Assembly (NCBI GenBank): GCA_021399405.1
Contig: JAAFKL010000401.1
Coordinates: forward strand, 1-27,170
Reading direction: 5' to 3'
Origin: Candidatus Heimdallarchaeota archaeon
Lineage (GTDB): Archaea; Asgardarchaeota; Heimdallarchaeia; Heimdallarchaeales; Kariarchaeaceae
DNA: 27,170 bases
The notes beneath the pieces are model-generated. The model saw only the letters and a program-made list of their open reading frames with translations. It was not told the origin of the DNA and ran no database searches. The first letter of the stretch is position 1; each line of letters opens with the position of its first letter. The position numbers and the translations under genes were made by a program. Below, piece after piece: positions 22,846 through 27,170 of this stretch.

Positions 22846-23805
22846 TTGTCTCTATTGACTGAACGATTTCTTACAGTCGAGAATGTTACCAAACATTATG
22901 GTAATTTTGTCGCATTAGACGATTTTAGTTGTGAGATTCCTACTGGGGTCACAGGATTATTAGGGCCTAATGGTGCTGGTAAAACTACATTCATCAGATC
23001 CCTACTTGGAATTCATCCTTTTCAATCAGGTCGAATACAATTTCTGAATTATGAGTTACCCCATGATCTTCTTGAAGTTAAAGATCTCATTGGTTATCAA
23101 CCAGAGGTTAAAACTTTGATCAACAAGGTAACTGCAATGAAATATGTGGTTCATATGTGCCGACTAGCTGGCCTTCCTCATGAAGCTGCAAAACAAAGAG
23201 CTTTCGATACACTACATTATGTTGGACTTGAAGAAGCACGTTATAGACCATTAGAAACCTACTCTCAGGGTATGTTACAGAAAGTTAAACTAGCGACTGC
23301 ATTAGTTCATGATCCACTTCTTCTAGTATTGGATGAACCAACAGCTGGCTGTGATCCAGATTCTCGCGAACAAATTTTGAATCTGATCTACGATCTTGGA
23401 CACAATTATGGTAAAAATCTGTTGATTTCAACCCATTTACTACCTGATATTGAACGAGCAGCAGATTATGTTGTACTATTATCACTTGGAAAACTAGTAA
23501 TGCAAGGAACTCTTACCGATGTTCTTGCAAGAAATGAAACTTCAACTAAATTGGTTATTAGAGTATCTGGCAACCCTCAAAAATTTGCCGATATTCTAGA
23601 AAGTCAAGGTTATATGATTGAAAGCGTAGCAGCTGAGATTCAATGCGTACCTAAAGCAGATGATGGGATAAATAATCTTCTTCCGATATTTAAATTAGCA
23701 AAAGAAAATAATATGGATATTCGAAAAATCACACCATACAAGCTTGATCTTGAAGAAGTTTTCTTAGATGCTGTCCAAGAAAATGGTGGCAAATACGGAG
23801 GTTAA
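22846..23805 (+). CDS. ABC transporter ATP-binding protein, first pair
   Basis: A 319-residue ABC ATPase with Walker A GPNGAGKT (40-47), Q85 in GYQPEV, signature YSQGM (139-143), Walker B LLLVLDEP (158-165) with E164, and switch H197. The signature has Ser-Gln for the usual Ser-Gly, as is common in NatA/CcmA-type exporters. The C-terminal extension (about 225-319) is typical of partners of ABC-2 permeases. The start is TTG at 22846; the nearby ATG at 22833 is out of frame. It is the first of four genes separated by only 1-4 nt, so it should work with the following permease. No substrate can be assigned. Confidence 0.92.
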   Translation: MSLLTERFLTVENVTKHYGNFVALDDFSCEIPTGVTGLLGPNGAGKTTFIRSLLGIHPFQSGRIQFLNYELPHDLLEVKDLIGYQPEVKTLINKVTAMKYVVHMCRLAGLPHEAAKQRAFDTLHYVGLEEARYRPLETYSQGMLQKVKLATALVHDPLLLVLDEPTAGCDPDSREQILNLIYDLGHNYGKNLLISTHLLPDIERAADYVVLLSLGKLVMQGTLTDVLARNETSTKLVIRVSGNPQKFADILESQGYMIESVAAEIQCVPKADDGINNLLPIFKLAKENNMDIRKITPYKLDLEEVFLDAVQENGGKYGG

Positions 23806-23809
23806 ATCA

Positions 23810-24844
23810 ATGGCAAGTAAATCAATTAAAACAAATAGTGAAGGCGAGACTGAATACCTTGAAAAATTTGGTTATCGTGAATATGAAGGCATTCGAACTT
23901 CTCGTCTACGGCGGATACTTAGCATTGTAGAATTTGAAGTAAGATCAACTTGGAGTAGATCAACATTTGGAAAAGTTTTGTTAGTTATTCTAATGGTGAT
24001 GAATTTCTTTACTATTCTGTTTTCCTCAGGATTAGCTGATTCATTTCAAAGTGGCTATCCTGGAGGAAGACAAGCTTATATCGACGATGCGTTACATAGT
24101 TTCATTGCTACATACATTAGTTTCAATGATGCAGGGTATATCATTGCCGGTCCAGAGTACCAATCATTCGGTGGACCCAATTTAGGTTTTCTACTAATTG
24201 CTCTATTTGCAATAGCTGGATCTGGATTATTTGCGGATGATAAGAATGGCAAAGTGATCGAAATTTACCTCTCAAGAATAACCAAAAAAGAATACATAAT
24301 TGGAAAAGTTGGTGCAATACTTACGTACATCAACTTATTCTTAATGATTCCACTGATAGTCGTTGTAACATTAATGTTACAATCATGGGGTGAGCCCCAA
24401 TTCCAATACTGGGAATTGTATCTTAGAATCATATGGTTCAGCTTTCTATATAGCCTAGTGATCGGAATGATTATTCTTTTCCTATCAAGTATATTAGAAA
24501 AGCGAAATTATGCAAGTTTAGCATTCTTTCTAATCTACATGGTTGGTTCAATATTTTCACAAAGAGCTATCGAATCCAATACATCGAATGAATTTCTGAT
24601 TCTACTTTCACCCGATTATTTCCTAGGACTTTTAGCCTACGTTGCCTTGGGTGATTATCAATTGGGTTTCGGGGGTGGATTTGATTTTGAGACAGGTGAT
24701 TTTCGATCATCCAAACTTTTAGACCTCAATGATGGTACTGGATTAGAATATTGGCACATTTATGGTATTGCATTTGCTGTAATTGCATTGTTTGCATCCC
24801 TACTAAGTTGGAAAATCAACCGACTAACCACGGAGGAATTGTAA
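23810..24844 (+). CDS. ABC-2 type permease, first pair
   Basis: A membrane protein of 344 residues from the ATG at 23810. GGAGGT at 23797-23802 stands seven bases before this ATG, and it follows the ATPase stop by four bases, so I prefer it to the in-frame ATG at 23768, which would overlap the ATPase. A cytoplasmic N-terminal tail of about 45 residues precedes the first helix. A large loop between helices 1 and 2 (rich in Gly, Tyr and Asp) is followed by DDKNGKVIEIYLSRITKKEY, the ABC-2 signature region, and four to five further helices. Paralogous in role to the second permease of the operon, but clearly divergent in sequence. Confidence 0.85.
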   Translation: MASKSIKTNSEGETEYLEKFGYREYEGIRTSRLRRILSIVEFEVRSTWSRSTFGKVLLVILMVMNFFTILFSSGLADSFQSGYPGGRQAYIDDALHSFIATYISFNDAGYIIAGPEYQSFGGPNLGFLLIALFAIAGSGLFADDKNGKVIEIYLSRITKKEYIIGKVGAILTYINLFLMIPLIVVVTLMLQSWGEPQFQYWELYLRIIWFSFLYSLVIGMIILFLSSILEKRNYASLAFFLIYMVGSIFSQRAIESNTSNEFLILLSPDYFLGLLAYVALGDYQLGFGGGFDFETGDFRSSKLLDLNDGTGLEYWHIYGIAFAVIALFASLLSWKINRLTTEEL

Positions 24845-24845
24845 G

Positions 24846-25805
24846 ATGGCAAATAATTCAAACACTATCGCCCGAATTCAAAATGTTATAAAATCATTTG
24901 GAGATGTAGTCGCGGTTTCAGATGCTAGTTTCACAATTGAGAAAGGTTCAATCATGGGTTTCTTAGGTCCGAACGGTGCAGGTAAAACAACCTCCATCAG
25001 AATGCTTCTCGGGTTACTCAAACCAGAATCAGGAAGTGTGACTTTGTTTGACCAGAATCCATTTAATAACCACAAAATCAAAAGCAAGCTTGGTTACATT
25101 CCAGAGGAATATGCATTTCCAAAGTGGATGAAGGCTGAGGATTACTTCATTAATCTAGCTAAGTTCAATCTTCCTAGAGAATTGGCAATTGAACGTGCTC
25201 GGGTGGTATTGGATGAAATGGAATTAACTGAAGTTGCTCAAAAACGAATAGTACAATTCAGTAAAGGTATGAAGCAGCGAATGAAAATTGGTCAAGCACT
25301 AATCCATCGTCCTTCTCTAATTATAGGTGATGAACCATTCAATGGATTGGACCCAGTTCTTCGTAAAAAGATGTTTCAAATAATCAAAGAATATCAAGAA
25401 TCAAGTAGCACGACTTTCTTCATAAGTTCGCATATTCTTTTCGAGGTGGAAAATCTTGCAAATAAAATTATTTTGCTTTACAAGGGCCGTACTATTGCAC
25501 AAGGATCTGCAAAAAGGATTCGTGAAATGATTGCTGATCAGCCTCATGAGATTATGATCACTTCCAAGAATGTGAAACCGCTTGCTAATATATTGATTAA
25601 CAGTACAGATGAGAAAACAATCTCTGGATTGAAATTTGCAAGGAATTTCAATGGCGAAGAACAGCTAGTAGTTTCTACATTAAATGCAAGAGAATTTTAT
25701 TCTCTGTTAACTGATATAATTGTGGAACATGAAATACCCTTAAACGAATTGAGGGCAACTGATGAAGGATTGGAAAATCTCTTCAAAAAATTAACGGTGG
25801 GATAA
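24846..25805 (+). CDS. ABC transporter ATP-binding protein, second pair
   Basis: A 319-residue ABC ATPase. Walker A GPNGAGKT (41-48), signature FSKGM (138-142), Walker B LIIGDEP (158-164) with E163, and switch H196 are present. The Q-loop reads GYIPEE, with Glu where Gln is usual, which is often seen in this exporter group. GGAGG at 24832-24836 stands nine bases before the ATG, and the start is one base after the preceding permease stop. It differs enough from the first ATPase of the operon to suggest that the two pairs are separate transporters or a hetero-assembled one rather than a recent duplication. Confidence 0.92.
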   Translation: MANNSNTIARIQNVIKSFGDVVAVSDASFTIEKGSIMGFLGPNGAGKTTSIRMLLGLLKPESGSVTLFDQNPFNNHKIKSKLGYIPEEYAFPKWMKAEDYFINLAKFNLPRELAIERARVVLDEMELTEVAQKRIVQFSKGMKQRMKIGQALIHRPSLIIGDEPFNGLDPVLRKKMFQIIKEYQESSSTTFFISSHILFEVENLANKIILLYKGRTIAQGSAKRIREMIADQPHEIMITSKNVKPLANILINSTDEKTISGLKFARNFNGEEQLVVSTLNAREFYSLLTDIIVEHEIPLNELRATDEGLENLFKKLTVG

Positions 25806-25806
25806 T

Positions 25807-26655
25807 ATGTCAATAAAAGATTATACTGAACCAACTTATGACGATTCGCAATTTCCAAAAATATTGCTGAGCGCAAAATTAGGCTTATTTACTTTGCTTA
25901 ACGGACGAAAGTGGATGATTTATGTATTCATCGCAATTTTTCCCATATTAATTTCATGGGTTTCAAGAGATTATTTATTTGGAAGTCCAGATGCTGATAC
26001 AACATTTATCGATGTATATGTAGGCTTCTTCTATATTTTCATGTTTACATTTGGAGCAATGTTAATTAGTCTCCCTGTATCTTCTGATGAGATATCAGAT
26101 AACGTTATTGATCTTTATCTTGTTCGACCAATTAGCAGAGACGCATACTGGACGTCAAGATGGATTATTGTAAACATTGGTGTATTTATTATCAATGCGG
26201 GAATTGTTACATTTTACTGGTTGTATTTTAATATCGTTGATGAGGGTCTATCTGGACTCGTTGATGGACTATTACAAATTGTGTTCTATGATAGTGATGC
26301 AAATCATATTGGATTTAACATCTATTGGAATATGATTTGGTTAGTCACGCTGGCATCTTTTGTTTATAGCGGATTATTTCTGTTAGTTGGCTCTATTGGA
26401 AATCGAGGATTTACAATTGGTATGATGATAGCTTTGTTAGAAACATTCTTTGTGAGTTTGTTATTTCTTAGCGGAAGTGAATATATTCCAAGAACTCATT
26501 TGAACAATGTAACTTATGACATATTTAAACGTGATCAAGTAGCAGATCTTCAGACTGATTTTTCAATGCATTATGCCTACGCCTATATAGTATCCTTTAG
26601 TCTGATTTTCTATCTACTTGGTTTATGGTATTTCAGACGAAAAGAGTTCAATTAA
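25807..26655 (+). CDS. ABC-2 type permease, second pair
   Basis: A 282-residue membrane protein with about six helices (first about 35-53, last about 260-277). SDEISDNVIDLYLVRPISRDAYW, around residues 97-119, is the cytosolic ABC-2 signature segment with a conserved R-P-I-S. The start codon lies one base after the ATPase stop, with a weak GGTGGG a few bases upstream. It is the last gene of the four-gene operon. The protein ends in basic YFRRKEFN, placing the C-terminus in the cytoplasm. The substrate is unknown. Confidence 0.87.
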   Translation: MSIKDYTEPTYDDSQFPKILLSAKLGLFTLLNGRKWMIYVFIAIFPILISWVSRDYLFGSPDADTTFIDVYVGFFYIFMFTFGAMLISLPVSSDEISDNVIDLYLVRPISRDAYWTSRWIIVNIGVFIINAGIVTFYWLYFNIVDEGLSGLVDGLLQIVFYDSDANHIGFNIYWNMIWLVTLASFVYSGLFLLVGSIGNRGFTIGMMIALLETFFVSLLFLSGSEYIPRTHLNNVTYDIFKRDQVADLQTDFSMHYAYAYIVSFSLIFYLLGLWYFRRKEFN

Positions 26656-26746
26656 ATTGAGACTATTAATCCATAATTATCAAAATATTTTCAATCCTTT
26701 GTAATTTTAAAGTCAATAACTTAAATATGAGAAATTAGACAGTATC

Positions 26747-26983
26747 TTGTTGGCTTCTAATAATCTCGAAAATGAAGAAATCATCAAAAACTTCGTTAAT
26801 GCTTTAAATGAATGCAAATTTGAAAAAGCAGCTGATTTTGTACATGATGAATTTGAATTCATGGATGAATGGTTTGAATATGTTGAGTTTTACAGAAATA
26901 TCGCACCAGAGCCGCTAGAAATGGAAAATGGTAAGATTGGATGGTTAAATCGTCACAAATATAATGCAAAATCACTAAAATGA
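26747..26983 (+). CDS. short NTF2/SnoaL-like protein, possibly truncated
   Basis: A 78-residue ORF starting at TTG 26747. Its opening (EEIIKNFVNALNECKFEKAADFVHDEFEF) is the helix-helix start of the NTF2/SnoaL-like fold, whose members are usually 110-140 residues. The beta-strands of the second half are missing. After the stop, a different frame opens with ATG at 26981 and runs only 13 codons, so either the gene is a remnant, a frameshift exists, or a short form is real. A TATA-like TTAAATAT at 26721-26728 lies about 22 nt before the start. Family assignment rests on the N-terminal pattern only. Confidence 0.45.
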   Translation: MLASNNLENEEIIKNFVNALNECKFEKAADFVHDEFEFMDEWFEYVEFYRNIAPEPLEMENGKIGWLNRHKYNAKSLK

Positions 26984-27056
26984 CTGCGACGTATAATATT
27001 GAAAATAATGTCACATGGTGATCATTCAAAAAAGTATACTTTTTCTTGTAACTATC

Positions 27057-27170
27057 CTAGGAAGCTACATTAGGGATAATGACGGGTGCCCCACTCAAAA
27101 AGCCTTTAGCCTTAAGAGCTAGTTCATACAATAAGTATTCATCATTAAAATATTTACTCTCAATATTACG
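27057..27170 (-). CDS. 3' end of a minus-strand gene, unknown
   Basis: An open frame enters from the right edge on the minus strand and runs 37 codons to a TAG at 27059-27057, with no methionine in the visible part. It ends in an ELALKAKGFLSGAPVIIPN segment with the helix-then-strand look of a real enzyme C-terminus. The family is not recognised. It converges with the short NTF2-like ORF with a 73-nt gap. Confidence 0.5.
   Translation of the reverse strand, partial: RNIESKYFNDEYLLYELALKAKGFLSGAPVIIPNVAS

Noticed and set aside
23768..23809. Longer start for the first permease of the double ABC operon
   Set aside because: It overlaps the ATPase by 38 bases; the ATG at 23810 has a well-placed GGAGGT.
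1..27170. tRNA genes, CRISPR arrays, insertion sequences
   Set aside because: Scanning for T-arm-like GTTCGA sequences, regularly spaced repeats and transposase motifs gave nothing convincing; the isolated TTCGAAT matches fall inside coding genes.

Overview
The window is AT-rich, densely packed DNA that reads as an archaeal chromosome, most likely from an Asgard lineage near Heimdallarchaeia. The lineage call is an inference. It rests on TATA-like boxes of the TTTATAAA type a short distance upstream of several genes, few Shine-Dalgarno sites except inside operons, and a mix of archaeal enzymes (LLM-family flavin/F420-type oxidoreductase, archaeal PRC-barrel protein, AmmeMemoRadiSam components) with eukaryote-flavoured folds (longin/roadblock-like domains with winged helices, leucine-rich repeats, TMEM165/GDT1, Atg22-like transporter). 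No tRNA, rRNA, CRISPR array, insertion sequence or integrase was seen.

Positions 1-5177: the tail of a CxxC-x17-CxxC zinc-ribbon gene, then the AmmeMemoRadiSam radical SAM enzyme, which converges on a minus-strand set encoding a VOC protein, the Memo protein and an LLM oxidoreductase. A plus-strand amidohydrolase of the MTA/SAH/5'-deoxyadenosine deaminase type follows. Positions 5331-12230 (plus strand): a PRC-barrel protein with a C-terminal triple acidic-loop helical repeat, a CstB-like persulfide dioxygenase-rhodanese fusion, an LRR protein, a MinD/ParA-like ATPase overlapping a longin-like/winged-helix gene, a TMEM165/GDT1 cation transporter and an Atg22/UMF1-type MFS transporter.

Positions 12268-17014 (minus strand): a complete FixABCX electron-bifurcating set in transcription order fixC-fixX, a Gfo/Idh/MocA dehydrogenase, fixA-fixB. 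It should couple an electron donor to ferredoxin/flavodoxin and quinone reduction. Together with the O2-requiring persulfide dioxygenase it suggests a respiring, at least microaerobic, cell.

Positions 17168-26655 are membrane-centred. A minus-strand operon carries a secreted, membrane-anchored alpha-toroid protein with an ABC ATPase and permease; a 42-codon single-pass membrane protein gene lies just upstream. On the plus strand come a second longin-like/winged-helix protein, a secreted single-pass protein, a five-helix membrane protein, and a four-gene operon encoding two ABC-2 type ATPase/permease pairs. The upstream region of that last operon holds two perfect inverted repeats. The window ends with a short NTF2/SnoaL-like ORF, perhaps broken, and the 3' end of a minus-strand gene.

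The best candidates for undescribed systems are the MinD-like ATPase plus longin/winged-helix pair with its paralogue about 10 kb away, and the toroid-ABC module.
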